In this document: positions 24,715 to 37,100 of the stretch, one piece after another
Layout of the letters: every line of letters begins with the position of its first letter
Numbering within the stretch: the stretch's first letter is position 1
From: Petrosia ficiformis
Lineage: Eukaryota; Porifera; Demospongiae; Haplosclerida; Petrosiidae
Direction: 5' to 3'
Length of the DNA: 64,000 bases
Assembly (NCBI GenBank): GCA_947044365.1
Contig: OX345646.1
Location: 4,077,327-4,141,326, forward strand
The notes under the pieces: model-generated
What the model was told of the DNA's origin: nothing
Database searches by the model: none
What the model saw: the letters and a program-made list of their open reading frames with translations, nothing else
Position numbers and translations under genes: made by a program

Positions 24715-25560
24715 AACAGTATGTACATCATAGTTTTCATCCTTACATCTTCTTTGGTACCATCTAGCAACAAGTACATATATAATCATTCCTACACCAC
24801 ACACAATGACCTATAATATTAATACCCAAAAAGTATCATGCAGGTATTTTACCAGGGCCGCCAGCATTCCATAGAGAAAAAATACAACCTATGTTAATGT
24901 ACAAAACACGAATAATCCAAGATGTTCCTAATAGCATTCCACTCATATTTGCTGGGGCTTGACTGCATACTCAAAGGAAGGAATATTTTATCTTACGAAA
25001 CAATGGAATAATAGTCTAAAGTCTATACGACTAGGCTCTTCATTCTCCCGGTATCTTAGTGCACTTATCCTTTCAGGGGCCTTGTGCTACCAGCTATATT
25101 TCAATACATTATAAACTATTTTATACATATTTTTCCTTTCAATATTCAGCAGGGAACATGTGGACTATCATTTAATATAGCAAAGTATGAAGTATCAAAT
25201 GTACTACAGAATTGCTATTATTAATAATGGAACTGCAGGAATCTTTACAAACATACCTGCATATGGCAGTTAGTAGAGTAATCAGACACACACTCAAGAC
25301 CTTTCACTCACTGGACTGTATTTGTTATATTGCAATTTGTATATGATGCAGAGTTAGTTCAGATTGCTGAAATAGTTATATATGTGCTTTCACATCAATA
25401 CCTCTTTGCTTACATTCATGGTTTTATGAACTGTTTGGTATCATTTTGTGACATCTCATTTCTTTTTGATATATATATATCCATAGTTTATTCTGAAACA
25501 ATTCTTTGGTGGAAGAAAGAAATATAGAGTTCAATTGATTGAGTAGACATGATGTCTTAA
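24715..25560 (-). pseudogene. POT/SLC15-like transporter pseudogene with internal inversion
   Basis: 24715-25135 matches the C-terminal and middle coding part of the transporter (minus strand, about 16050-16905) with deletions. 25146-25435 matches residues about 139-246 but in plus orientation (GGAACATGTGGACT, GGAACTGCAGGAATCTTTAC). 25495-25555 returns to minus orientation and matches the start codon region (GTAGACATGATGTCTTAAT). No usable frame remains. It is a decayed duplicate of 15989-17653. Confidence 0.75.
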
Positions 25561-25934
25561 TCCCCCTCTTTGGTCAAGAACAGTGTTTGGACACAGATAT
25601 TTAATGGGACAAAGATCATTGTTGAAGCCTAGTACACAAGCAGCTGCAGCTCATGATGGAACAAGCTTATGGAGCATACATACATGTGCATTAGCAATTA
25701 TTAGTTTAGGCCTGCAAATAAATTTTTAAGGGCTTGCCAGTGGCTTGCATTGCCCAACGTGATCACCCTTAGTTCTCTGTTCTCAGAAAGTGAATGTCAG
25801 GGTACAGAAGGTGGTAGTTGCCAGGGTACATGGGAATTTTGTCATCATCATGTTGTGTATGTATAGTGTATATATGCACGCATAATTATAATTTTTGACG
25901 TATCAGCACACTTCACAAAGAGTTAAAAAAAAAA

Positions 25935-28900
25935 ATGGATGAACCAGAAGGGGGTGCGAAGAGGCCAGTTCCCATAGAAACAATAGCTGATATCCCCATA
26001 GATGAACCACAAGTACCTACAGATAATGTAACAAAAGGTCGGATTAATCAGGTAAACAATATTATGTATACCAAATAACAAGGGTCCTCCCCATTGAGAG
26101 CAATTTGTAATCCCTGGTAAAGTAGCCTCAGGCTAACAATTAATACATCTTCATGTTAGTAAATTGGGGAGCAGCTAGATAACCTTCAAGACTAGTTATT
26201 GCTCAATCATTAATCTTAGTGAATTGCCTACAATAACCTATTAATTAGCATAGGCGGCTACAAGCCTGGGTTGAAAATGTTATTGCCCACGTTTTGATTA
26301 TTTTGTTGCAGGAAACCACAACTCCACAAGACAAGTTTTTTTGGGTTTCATACACATGCTTTTGTTTAGTTAATTAGTTTGGCTTCCAAAACCAGCTGTT
26401 CTGTAAAGTAAAGCGTTGCACAATTTGTATCATGTCTAAACGGCAGTGTTCTTTGATGGAATTTATTTCAAAGTGGTCTAGAACTCAGGAAAAGGATACT
26501 CCTAGTAATAGTTCTGGTGCTAGTTCTACTTATAACAGTAAGCTTAATAGTTTAGAATAGTGATAATAAATAATGAATGAAAACTATACATTAACAGCTG
26601 ACAGTGTTCAGGATTCCTCGTCATCTCAAACTACTGATGTTACTGAGACAACTGTCCAACCCACACAGCACACTGCAGATAGACCACCAACTGATATAGC
26701 ACATCATAAATCTAAGTCACCTCGACAACCAACTGGTATATCATTTCCAACCAGGGATTATGACACTTCTAAGCAAAGTTTTCAGGTCAGTTGGTACAAT
26801 GATTTCATGTGGTTAGAGTACTCGGTGGAGAGAGATGGCGTGTTTCGTTTTTCTTGTTGTTTTTTTGGAACGACATCTGATAATGCTTTGATATCTGTTG
26901 GTTTTCATGACTGGAAGTATGCCAAGGTTTGGGATACGACGAAGTTTTTAGCTGAGAAGTGTGGTGTCTCCGTTACTCCACCAAGACCACGACGTACTCA
27001 GATTGCCTTAGCAATTGGAAGATAGTTGTGTAGTTGATTGTGTAGTAGTAACAGCTAAAGAAACATCAACAGATGACTACAGGATTCAAGTATACTACGC
27101 TACTATAAATGTCTTACTTGAAGAAATGAAAGACCGTTTTAACTTAATCTGTCACTTCTCAAATCACTTTGGCATTAGTTCCAAAATCGAATCTCTTCCT
27201 TGATTTATCCACGTTGAGCCCTTTTCTAGCTCACTATAGCATAAGCGAGACAGCAATAGTATCTGAGGTACCTGTCGTCAAGAGCTTTCTTCGGGAGCGT
27301 GACCCAGATTTATCGTCTTTCCAAGAAGTGTTCCACCAACTTTCCCAGGCATCTGAATGTTTCCCGACAACGCTACAGTGCTACCAGATAGCCATGACTA
27401 TGGGTTTCAGCTCGGCCACCGCTGAAAGGAGTTTCTCTTCTCTTCAAAGGATAAAGACATACCTCCGCTGCATGATGACCCAGGAACGTCTTGCCAACGT
27501 AACTCTTTTGTACATAGAAAGAGACCTATCTTCACAACTGTGGGACAAAGTTGATGAGTTGGTGATTAAATTTGCCCAGTACAAGGATTGTTTTAACTTC
27601 ATGACGTGTTAGTCAGCTCATTATTGATCAATGAAAATAATAAACGTAAATAAATTTAATTATTATTCTAGTGTTGTTTTAGTTAACTATAACTAAAACT
27701 AAAACCCCTTTTAGTAAGGCACTCTGACTTTTAGTTACAACTTAATTACAGGTCTATTGTAATAACTATAACTAACTAAAATGAAAATTGGCACTTTTAG
27801 TTAGTTAACTAAAACTAAAACTCTTTTAGTAAGCTCAATATTATTTTAGTTAATTACACTATAACTAAACTAGAAACCAGACATACTATAAGCAGTCATT
27901 TTTGTCAAACTAGCTAAAACAACACTATAATTATTATTCATTAAGATTAACACTAATTGACCTCGCCTACTAATAAATATTGTTGAACCCTGTCATCTTA
28001 AAATTCTGCAGCCGCCTATGTTAATTAGTATCAAAGGAAGATGTGGAGGGTCTGGGGACACACATATTCACTAGTTGTTCAGACCAATCAGATTAAGTTG
28101 TTCAACCACAAGAATTTCAACGTCACCGATTGCAAAATAAAGATGGACCATGAGTAAGGACAGTGAGAAACAGCAGAACTATTGGGATACAAGAAATTGA
28201 AGGCACAAAAGTTTAAAAGTAGTGACAAACTTTTTGAAGGGAAGAGATGTAATTGCCATCCTTCCCACTGGATTTGGCAAATCACTGTATTGTGTTTGTT
28301 TGCCTTTGACATTTTGCTAGGTAGGAAAGATTGTATTATCACTCTTCTTACAGCCATAATGAAAGATCAAGTATATTTGATAGGAATATTATAATTGATA
28401 TATAATATCTATAATTTGCAGCGACCAGTGTTCTCTCATGTGTACCGCAAACTTTTAATTATTACATTCCATCTCCACAACTAGTGAATATGTGTGTCCC
28501 CAGATTCTCCACCTCTTTCCGCGTGGGTCTGGCTTGTCAGACTACATCAATACCTTATACTCAGAACACTAATATATTTGTCCCAAAGGTTAGTCTGGTG
28601 AACCAGCCTCTCTCCTTTATGACAATTAGACTGCGGGGAGAGTCTGGTCACAATCGACACTGCTGTGTGTTCTATTGGAATGAAATTGTGGTGTGCAACA
28701 TCTCCTCATATACACAATATGGTGGGTACAACTGCAAAGAAAAGAGCAGGGGATGTTTTTATCTTTTGTGTATGTTGTGGATAAGACTTAGTCTATAAAA
28801 CAACTATTGAATACAGAGACTTTCTCAGACTATATAGAAGACAAATATGGAAAAGCTTTTTCTATACTCTGCAGCAAGTGAGACAACCAAATTTGTAGTG

Positions 28901-30712
28901 CAATTGCGCGAGGCTGGTTCACAAGAATACCCAAAGGTGTCCATAATAGAGAGGTTTCACTGTACTCATATCAAACACATTATGTATAATTTCCTCAACT
29001 AAGCTATATAATTATGATGTAATAACAAAACTATATTATTGATGTTAATTACCTGATAACAGGAAATTATTTTTTTTGAGTTTAAAATGAAATAGAATGC
29101 TGATCCATAAAAATAACAGTTAATGCTGTTGAAATAATAATTATTATGTGAATTTTAGGCAGTACTTGAAAAGATTGTTAAGAGAAGATGTCCCAGTGTG
29201 AGAGTATTTTCAAAATGTGATGCAGTGTTATATGCTAAAAAAGATAATTCTATTATTGTACGAGTAAGTTACTTGATGTACTTAAGTACATGATAGAATA
29301 TGTATACACACTACACAGTTATTATATTTATCACATATAAAAAGAAGAAAACATTACTGTTATCTATAATATTATTATTAATTAATTGTCACAAGCCCCA
29401 ATATGCATACTCTAGGCTTGGTTGGTTGGTCGTTGGTTGGAATATCGTAAGTTTAACCATCATAGATCTATTTATTATCACTGTAAAAATGTAGTTGTTA
29501 AAATAACAAATATATTGGTTAGTACAGTTGAAAGGATTTAACAATTAGTTGGTTGTTCAGGATACATACATCTAACACCATAGCTGTTTTGGTTTAATCA
29601 TATTAAAATACGTAAAAGATTGTGTACCTATTGTAATCAATTAACATACTCAATATCTCATATTAGATGCACAAAGAAGGTTTGGCAGCCTAAATTGGCT
29701 CAATTAAAATAAATATTCTACTTAGTAACATCTAATAGACAGCATGAGGATGTTGAGATTACAATTATTTGATTATAATTACAGTATATCCATCACAACC
29801 TACACAACCAATTAAATTACAATTTAAATTATTCCTTGCAAATGTACTAACCAATAAATTTTGTTATTTCAACAATTTTATTTTTACAGTGTAGTACTTA
29901 AATTAGTAGTGCATTTGCGCGAAGTTCAAATTTCAGTATGTCAGATAGTACCAGAAATAGTAGTAGAAGCAGAACAAGAGTCAGTGAACAAACTTTTAAA
30001 GAAAGAGCAGATAGATTGTAGCAACATCAGCATTGATACGCAGCCAGAAGTTCATCAACTGTTCTTTGTGTCTTCTTGATCCTGAGCACACCAGGTCACA
30101 AACTACAACTTTACAGCTTCAGGCTCATCCCCCACAATGGATTGCATATTTATAACATTCTTTTCGACGCATGGTACAAGGCTGAGGCTTGAGATTAGAC
30201 AATGTACAGGCTAAGCATCTGATCTCAACCTTTATTAGTCTACCCAAGTGCCACATTATAACACTTAATTCTCTGTAAATAATGTTAATATCTATATCAC
30301 TTGACATTTCTAGTGTGTTTGGTCACATTTTCACAGGTAACTATGCATTAAGTGTTAATTCATCTTTAAGTATGCATAATGCTGTTTAAAATGTGATCAT
30401 GTGACTAGTATATGAAAATAAGATTGGCTCAATGTCATGTGGTATGTGCTAATAATTATTAACCCTCACCATATAGGGTTACTTGTGGTATTTATTACTT
30501 ACAATAACCGCTAATCACACAACCTTTCGCTAATCAGATCTCCAGAAACTAGTGAGGTTGGAGTACTTTAAGCAACTTCCTTTCATTTACAGATTGATAT
30601 TGGTCTTGGTGATGATCATTTCCTTGATGCTCTATATGATGATGCCACATTACAGGCCATTGAGCTTGATGTAAAGAAGGATACCCGTCTGACCCATTTT
30701 GAAGAATTCTAA
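25935..30712 (+). CDS. Small three-exon gene (113 aa), function unknown, introns full of transposons
   Basis: Three phase-0 exons: 25935-26051 (ATG after an A-rich stretch, ends CAG|GTAAAC), 29159-29263 (acceptor TTTTAG, donor GTAAGT) and 30593-30712 (acceptor TTTACAG, ends in TAA). The predicted product starts MDEPEGGAKRPVPIETIADI, continues AVLEKIVKRRCPSVRVFSKC and ends KKDTRLTHFEEF; it is acidic at the C-terminus and soluble, with no signal peptide or membrane helix. I do not recognise the family. Splice sites, matching phases and freedom from stops support a real gene, though an exon could be missed. Intron 1 (3.1 kb) holds a hAT element and a RecQ-piece element; intron 2 (1.3 kb) holds a MITE and a dispersed repeat. 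A CRE-like TGACGTA lies about 40 bp upstream of the ATG. Confidence 0.55.
26241..28028 (+). mobile_element. hAT-superfamily DNA transposon, internally deleted, with 8-bp target duplications
   Basis: The element is 26249-28020. Terminal inverted repeats are CATAGGCGGCTACA (left) and CATAGGCGGCTGCA (right, reverse complement). Identical 8-bp direct repeats TTAATTAG flank it at 26241-26248 and 28021-28028, the target-site length of hAT. It lies in intron 1 of the 113-aa gene. The transposase inside is deleted in the middle and frameshifted, so mobility would need a helper. Confidence 0.85.
26432..27612 (+). pseudogene. hAT transposase (TTF-type zinc finger plus C-terminal dimerisation domain), internally deleted
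   Basis: A short exon 26432-26537 starts MSKRQCSLMEFISKW. A 60-bp intron (26538-26597, GTAAGC...ACAG) joins in frame to 26598-27025, which carries a TTF-type zinc-finger region (FQVSWYNDFMWLEYSVERDG, CFFG, GFHDWKYA). A TAG follows. A shifted frame 27015-27203 contains INVLLEEMKDRF, and 27169-27612 carries the hAT dimerisation domain (FPTTLQCYQIAMTMGFSSAT, AERSFSSLQRIKTYLR, LANVTLLYIERD). The catalytic middle, several hundred residues in full hAT transposases, is missing. Confidence 0.8.
28036..28520 (+). mobile_element. TIR element carrying a RecQ-like helicase fragment
   Basis: Ends form an approximately 43-bp inverted repeat: left GGAAGATGTGGAGGGTCTGG (continuing GGACACACATATTCACTAGTTGT), right the complement with a few mismatches. 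Inside, 28215-28320 encodes KGRDVIAILPTGFGKSL, helicase motif I of RecQ-type superfamily 2 proteins, followed by VCLPLTFC and a stop. Only this piece of a helicase is present. It lies 15 bp right of the hAT element and inside intron 1 of the 113-aa gene. Confidence 0.6.
29479..29892. mobile_element. MITE, full copy, TIR CACTGTAAAAAT
   Basis: Ends CACTGTAAAAATGTAGTTGT and its counterpart ATTTTTACAGTG; the inverted repeat continues through TTGGTTAGTACA and CAAGGA for about 60 bp. No coding capacity. Related copies or fragments occur at 31800-32800, 38045-38289, 48327-48725 and about 33326-33500. It lies in intron 2 of the 113-aa gene; its right end provides the first bases of a 29893-30079 open stretch that I regard as non-genic. 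Confidence 0.75.
30205..30472. repeat. Dispersed repeat, copy 2 of 24240-24478
   Basis: Same blocks and orientation as at 24240-24478, inside intron 2 of the 113-aa gene. Confidence 0.6.
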
Positions 30713-31186
30713 AGCTAATGAACTAACTAATAGTTTCTATTGTAAAATGAATAGATTTGTGCTGCTATTAATTATTTAAAAAAGGTTTTTATTTGTATGG
30801 GGTTATTAATTCCATTCTTTGTTATATTAACTTGTAAAAAGAGAATGGGTTGAGTGCGCAAATATTATATAATACTGTAATCTTACTAGCAAAAGAAAGA
30901 TGTAAAATTGATTATATGCATGCATTAGTGATGTAAAATTGATTATATGTATGCATTACTGTTGTTTTACTTAACTACACTAAAACCCATCACTTTCACT
31001 TTTAGTTGCTGTTTAAATGATTAAATATAATTATTAAAAAATTATTGGCCAAGTCATAATTTCCTTAATTAAGCTTTCTGTGCTTTTATCAATTGTCATA
31101 TATCACATTTCAAAATTGTATACTCTTGCATAATGTAATGTATGTATAATGTATGTATGTTACCATGCAGTGACATAGCTATATGT

Positions 31187-32830
31187 AATTATAATTCGCA
31201 ATTTCAATTATCCTTATACTGTCTATTAGATATACAAAGAAGCAGAATAACATTTTATTTTGTGTCTCCAAACCTTCTTTGTGCATCTAATATGAGATAT
31301 TGGACATGTTAATTAATTATAGTACAAGTATCTTTTATCATGTTGTCATAACAACAACATGTATGATCAATTAAATTATAATTTACATCCTTGCAACTGT
31401 ACTAACCATACAGGAGTAAATTTATACATATTCTGTTGTTATAATAATATCAGTTCATCTAGAACCCAACATTAAACAAACCACTTCCACATAACCCTAC
31501 AAGTACAGCTCTTTGTCTTTTTCCTTAGATTGATGTAGATACTTACTTACTATAAGGAAGTGTTTGTTTAGTTTAATTTGGGTCCTATGTTAACCTCTTG
31601 TGCTAGTACCATCTCAACCTAGCTTGCATACTTTTTTGGTTTTGATATCCCTACATTTTCTTTCATTTTTATTGAAGATTAATACAATAACAGGTATTGT
31701 ATAAACATATGTGAGGTTTGTGTCAGAGCCAGCCCCACCAACTGATATGTTCTACTGTGCAACAGTCAAATAGACCTTGATAAAAACAGCAACCACACTG
31801 CAAAAAAAAATTGTTAAAATAACTAATTTATTGGTTAGTACAGTTACAAGGAATAGTGGAAATTGTAATCTAATTTGTTGTGTACAATGCATGGTAACAT
31901 ACATGTAATTATAATTCAATTTCAATTATCCTTATACTGTCTATTAGATATACAAAGAAGCAGAATAACATTTTATTTAAATCGTTTTAGGTTTCTAAAC
32001 CTTATTTGTGCATTTAATATGAGATATTGGATGTGATAACAACAACCTAGTATGACTAATTAAATTATAAATTACATCCTTGCAACTGTACTAACCATAC
32101 AGGAGTAAATTTATACATATTCTAACAAACCACTTCCACATAACCCTACATAAAAGCAGAGCTCTTGTTTGTTTTCCTGAGTGATGTACTAGGGTTATAT
32201 GGAAGTGGTTTAATTTGGGTCCTGTGCTAGTGCCATCCTGATCTAGCTTGTATATGTTTTGGGTTTTGACATCTCTTCTTCTTTATCGAAAAGGCTTTTA
32301 TTAATCTTTGTAATAGTACAATAACAGGTATTCTATAGTGTGTGAGGTTTGCGTCTGAGCTAGCCCCTCCCACTGATATGTTCAACAGTCAAAATTCAAA
32401 TAGACCTTGATAAAAACAGTAGCCACACTGCAAAAAGAGAATTGTTAAAATACCTAATTTATTGGTTAGCACAGTTACAAGGAATAGTGGAAATTGTAAT
32501 TTAATTGGTTGTGTACAATGCATACATGTAATTATAATTCAATAATTTGAATTTGAATTATCCTTATGCTGTCAATTAGATGTAGAAAAAAAACAGAATA
32601 ACATTTTAATTAAATCGTTTTAGGTTTTGAAACCTTCTTTGTGCATCTAATATGAGATATTGGACGTGATAATTAATTATAGTACAAGTATCTTTTATCA
32701 TTCTGTCATAACAACAACCTGTATTACTAATTAAATTATAATTTATATCCTTGCAATTGCACTAACCATACAGGTGTAGATTTATACATATTCTGTTGCT
32801 GTAGTAATATCAGTTCATGTAGCATTATAA
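31187..32830 (+). repeat. Three tandem copies of a 620-720-bp composite repeat unit
   Basis: Units start near 31187, 31909 and 32525 (third incomplete). Each holds TATCCTTATACTGTC, a MITE 3' half (TTGTGCATCTAATATGAGATA ... CTTGCAACTGTACTAACC), then in units 1 and 2 a foldback element (ACAAACCACTTCCACATAAC ... GGAAGTG) and a MITE 5' half (TTGTTAAAATAAC, TTGGTTAGTACAGTTACAAGG). No gene. Confidence 0.65.
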
Positions 32831-33711
32831 TTGGCTGCATCTCTTATTGTAATTAAAATCATTATAATTCCAAGCAAGACTTCATCAGTAAGCCCGTTAG
32901 CAGAAGCGCTATTTTTGATTTCCTGGAAAGTGTTTTGAGCATGTATTTTGTCGAAAACATGCTTAGTGCACATGCTTATAATTAATAAACTCTAAAGATT
33001 ACACTTGTGCTTTCAGGTTAATCAGTAAATTGTGAGTTGTAGCAAATGAACAGTTGCTATTACTAGTGCTGCCAGTCTTCTTTCCAAAAAAATGTGGATT
33101 AACAGACAAGAGTTTAGTACTGTATTATTTGCAAAGTGTAATAATGTCTCACTTGAATAGTGCTTGAGCTTGTGCTTTAAACACTTGCAATAACAGCAGC
33201 AAGTACTTAGCACTAAAACTTATGTTTAAGCCTTTGATAAAGGATTTGCTCCATCAAGGTTTCTACTCCATTCATGTAAATATTATTAACTATACCTAAA
33301 TGTTGTTATATCACGTATGAATGCACTGCAAAAATAGAATTCATAACATAACATGATAACAATATTTAATTTATTGTTAGTCCAGTGTATTTAGCATTTA
33401 TAATAAGAACAGTATATTAAGTGAAATTTCAAATTTATTTTGATGTTTCTGTAAATTAGATAACATAAATTATACAGTTAGCTGATAAATACAACAACAA
33501 GAAAATATTCATTTAAAAGAAATACATTTACTACGTACATGAAATATACAATGTACAAGTAGTATTATGTAAACTACAGCACATGGACATGTTTAGCTAA
33601 ATATAAATGTACTTCATGTTACATGACAAACTAAAGCAGTAATGTATAATTAACATAATCACTAGCAAAAACAGACATTAATTTAAGAAAAAAAATCAGT
33701 AGTGTTGTTCT
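32831..33711. other. Intergenic, AT-rich, with MITE end fragment
   Basis: It includes CACTGCAAAAATAGAATTC at about 33325 (left end of the CACTGTAAAAAT MITE family). Otherwise only the 3' flank of the receptor gene; no other gene recognised. Confidence 0.4.
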
Positions 33712-36700
33712 TTAATTATTATCAAAAATCAGGGATTCTCTCCTACAAACAGGACGCTCCACAACTGTTGAACTTACTCCAATACGAATATCTCTATCTC
33801 CACTGTCCACTACCTCCCCTTCTTCCTCATCTTCTAATAAATTTACCATTTCGTCTTTGTTAGTATTCTTACCAGTAAACACTTCACATTTGCACCATTT
33901 CATAATAATCACACTAATGATCCACATTCCACCAATTGTAATATATGTCAGAGGTAGCACTACCAATATGTAACTAATAGGAACTGTCTCTCTATGTATA
34001 CTATTTGGTGAATCAACTGATGTAAAGAAAGCAAGCATGATTAGATCAACTAGTAAGAGTGTATCAACAATATTCAGACATTGATACTTGTAAGGTTGTA
34101 TCATAAAATGTAATGTACTGACAGAAATAAGAATAATCTCCGTCACATAGTAAGGCATGTTGATATTTAAAATTATCCAGGATAGTAGATATACTCCCGA
34201 GTACCAGCGAAACTTGTCTTTATAACACGACTGGAATGCATCAAGTAATGGTTGAATACGAGTGAGGTTGAACTTACGTCTTAAAAGTGGTGACAAAAAC
34301 AACAATAAAATGAAAGGGACAAGTAGAAATATGAGAAGAACTGTTGAAATTATCCAAGTGACTATATGATACGGATCTTTGAGGTATCGTATATTTGGTT
34401 GAAGAGCAACTCTCCATCCTTTAACTCCACTCAGTGTAGTAGTCGGTTTCAATAGTTGAATACAAGTATCAGAAACAGACCAAAAAGAAAGGAGAATGAG
34501 TAGACAGATAGCTTGAACTGGTGAACTCTGTATAGACAAGAATTGTCTTGGATAATATCGAGCTAGTAATACTGTTGATAATAGTACAACTGCAATAATA
34601 AATGGACCAACAAAATGGAGAGAGTAGTTCAGTAGGGGATTAACATTGGGGAAGAAACACCATGGAATTTTACCAAAAACCTCTAAATTAAGCAAAAGAA
34701 CAGACTGAAATATTGAAACAGTGAATTTGAGGTGAACATATTCTTTATAGTATCCAAAAGGTACAAGTCTGAGTACAGCAATGAAGAATAGAGGTCCATA
34801 CAAATATCCAATACCTGTCTTATAGCTTGCTTTTAGTACTATTACAATCCCAAATCCCAGAACAAGTTGAAATACAACTGCAAGTACTAAAGTAACATAA
34901 GGTTGCCATGGTTTGCAATTTGATGACGGAATACAATTAACAGCTTCAAAGCTAAACACAGCATTTTCTCTACAACTTCTACACAATAATCCACCATATA
35001 ATCCATTACATTGTTCATCTTGAGCAATAGGAAGCTGGTTATAAGTCTGAGATAGTCCTATGATTGGACAAGGTGGTAAGTCAGTCTTACAATATGGATA
35101 CTGACATGGAGCTGTGTCATTGAGAGTGTCCTCCAGTACATCATCTGCATTAATTTTTCCTAACCAGTAACCATGTCTAATACATGCTACACCCAACACG
35201 AAATCACAATGTACATCATCGCTAGCTATATCCAAACATTCACATCTTCCTTGGATTGGTTGAGATTTTTTAGATGTCTGAAAAATATATCCTAAAGGAC
35301 AAGTTGTTAGATTCACATTTGCATACACTTCAGCATTTGTATCCAAGCATAAAAACCGAAGTTTGATTGAATAATAATCATGATGTTCAACATTAGATGT
35401 CAAATATAGATTAGTTGTGAAATCACTAGTTAAAAGCAATAATTGTTTATCACCAGTTAATTGCACATGTTCGGAAAGGTTTTCTCCACATTCTAGGATA
35501 ATATTTACTAAACACGATGTCAAGTTACCAAAATAATCAGTAACTGTAGCTGAATATGTCAATTTCTGTCCAGGAAACAGAATAATTGTGGAATTACTTT
35601 GCGGATTAATGGTAATATTGTATGGACCAGAAATGATATGGTCTCCCCTTACATCAGTTGATATAGAATGAATACACGGAAAGGTAAAGTAAATTGTATT
35701 ATTAACTGAAAATCCATCCTCAATAAAAACATCAGCTCCAAGTGTATGTGCAAAATTACTGGAAAACGTTATTTGTTTAAATGTAGTACAATATGTATAA
35801 ACAAATATCTCAGCTGTTGCAATATAAATGGCTCCACCAAAAAGAGCTGTATTTCTTTCAAATATTAGAGGTCCAGTGAGATAGATATGTGTGCTATATA
35901 ATGACATTCCTCCTCCATAAACTCCGGTGTTGTTATAAAATGTTATATTGTTGATATGCACTGTTATTTCTTTCAGCTTAAGTCCTGTTCCAGTGTTGTT
36001 AATAAAATTAATATTACGTATGTTCAAATTCTGTCTGTAGTAGTGAAGCATTGCTGTTATTTTTATAATGCTATATTCTATCCATTTTATCTTGTTAACT
36101 ATAAGATTTATATTTGACATGTATAATTTATTACTTGTAATTTCAAAAATGTTACCTCCAGATGTGTTATTGGAAAACAGACAATTAGTGATAGTAAACA
36201 TTGAATCAGAGATAGAATTGTCCATTAGAAATATAGTGTCTTTTATATCATTGTCATAAATACTGCAGTTATCCATGTCCAAAAAAACACGCAAAAGAAT
36301 CGCTACAAGAAGATGATGTTGACCTTTGTTTTGATAGAATTCACATCCAGATACTTTCACATTAAATACACTATCAATCATTATAAGTTCTGTTTGAGCA
36401 TCATTGTTATGAAATAAACAGTTTCTTATAGTAAGATTGTTAACTTGTTGGAAACCGATCCATAAAAGAGACATTTGACCTTTGTTTTGATAGAATTCAC
36501 TTGCATATTTATTGCATTTTCAATCACTATAAGGTTTGATTGAGCATCATTGTTATGGAATAAACAGTTTCTTATAGTAACATTGTAAATGTCCTCAATA
36601 TACAAACCTTCAGTGTCAGCTAGTGCACTATCTCCACCCATAAATATGCACTTACTAAAACTCATTGTTACAAGGGAGTAAAATGACGCCCCAATCTTGT

Positions 36701-37100
36701 AAAAAGTAATATTTTCGGCATAAAAAGAGCCTCCACCACAAAGAGTAAAGTCATTCCCAATTCCACTGAAATTAAAAATGGGATTATCAACTCCAATAAG
36801 ATACAAGTTAACTATTAACTGTATATGTGACAAATTAGTTACTTCTTGATAGAATGTTATATACACATACACTGAAATGTCTGTTCCATTGAAGGTGTCA
36901 TTTCTTCTATTATTTATCTGATGCAAGATATAGGACAATGTATGGCACGGAATAGATTGATTTGCTTCCATACATTCTGATTGGTCAATTCCATCTTCTT
37001 GAACATATATAGTGATATTTTGATTAGCTGATGTTAATCCATACAGTAAAGTGATCAACAATACGAGATACAAAACCTTTTGATTGAGAAGTGACATCAT
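33712..37100 (-). CDS. Beta-helix repeat/multipass membrane receptor-like protein, broken by one 8-bp deletion
   Basis: The N-terminal frame starts at ATG 37100 with a signal peptide (MMSLLNQKVLYLVLLITLLY) and carries Asn/Cys-rich beta-helix repeats (NVTIRNCLFHNNDAQ). It goes out of frame near 36501 and ends at 36426. The second frame, open from about 36474 to 33712 (920 codons), continues with more beta-helix repeats (NLTIRNCLFHNNDAQ), a beta-sandwich-like region, a Cys-rich segment (about residues 405-520) and a C-terminal block of about 8 hydrophobic helices ending in an acidic/basic tail. A motif LLDAFQSCYKDKFRWYSGVY between helices is typical of a large sponge/choanoflagellate receptor-like family of unknown ligand. 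The join would restore one protein of about 1,130 residues at the cell surface. The frame loss is an 8-bp deletion relative to the adjacent tandem repeat. Conserved TATA-like ATATAAATA lies at 37222-37230. Confidence 0.65.

Noticed and set aside
29861..30079. 72-codon frame ending HQLFFVSS as an exon of the 113-aa gene
   Set aside because: Its start lies in a MITE terminus. A similar stretch (VVQLREAG) occurs at about 28889-28935 without coding context, so it looks like repeat-derived DNA; adding it is not needed to keep phase.
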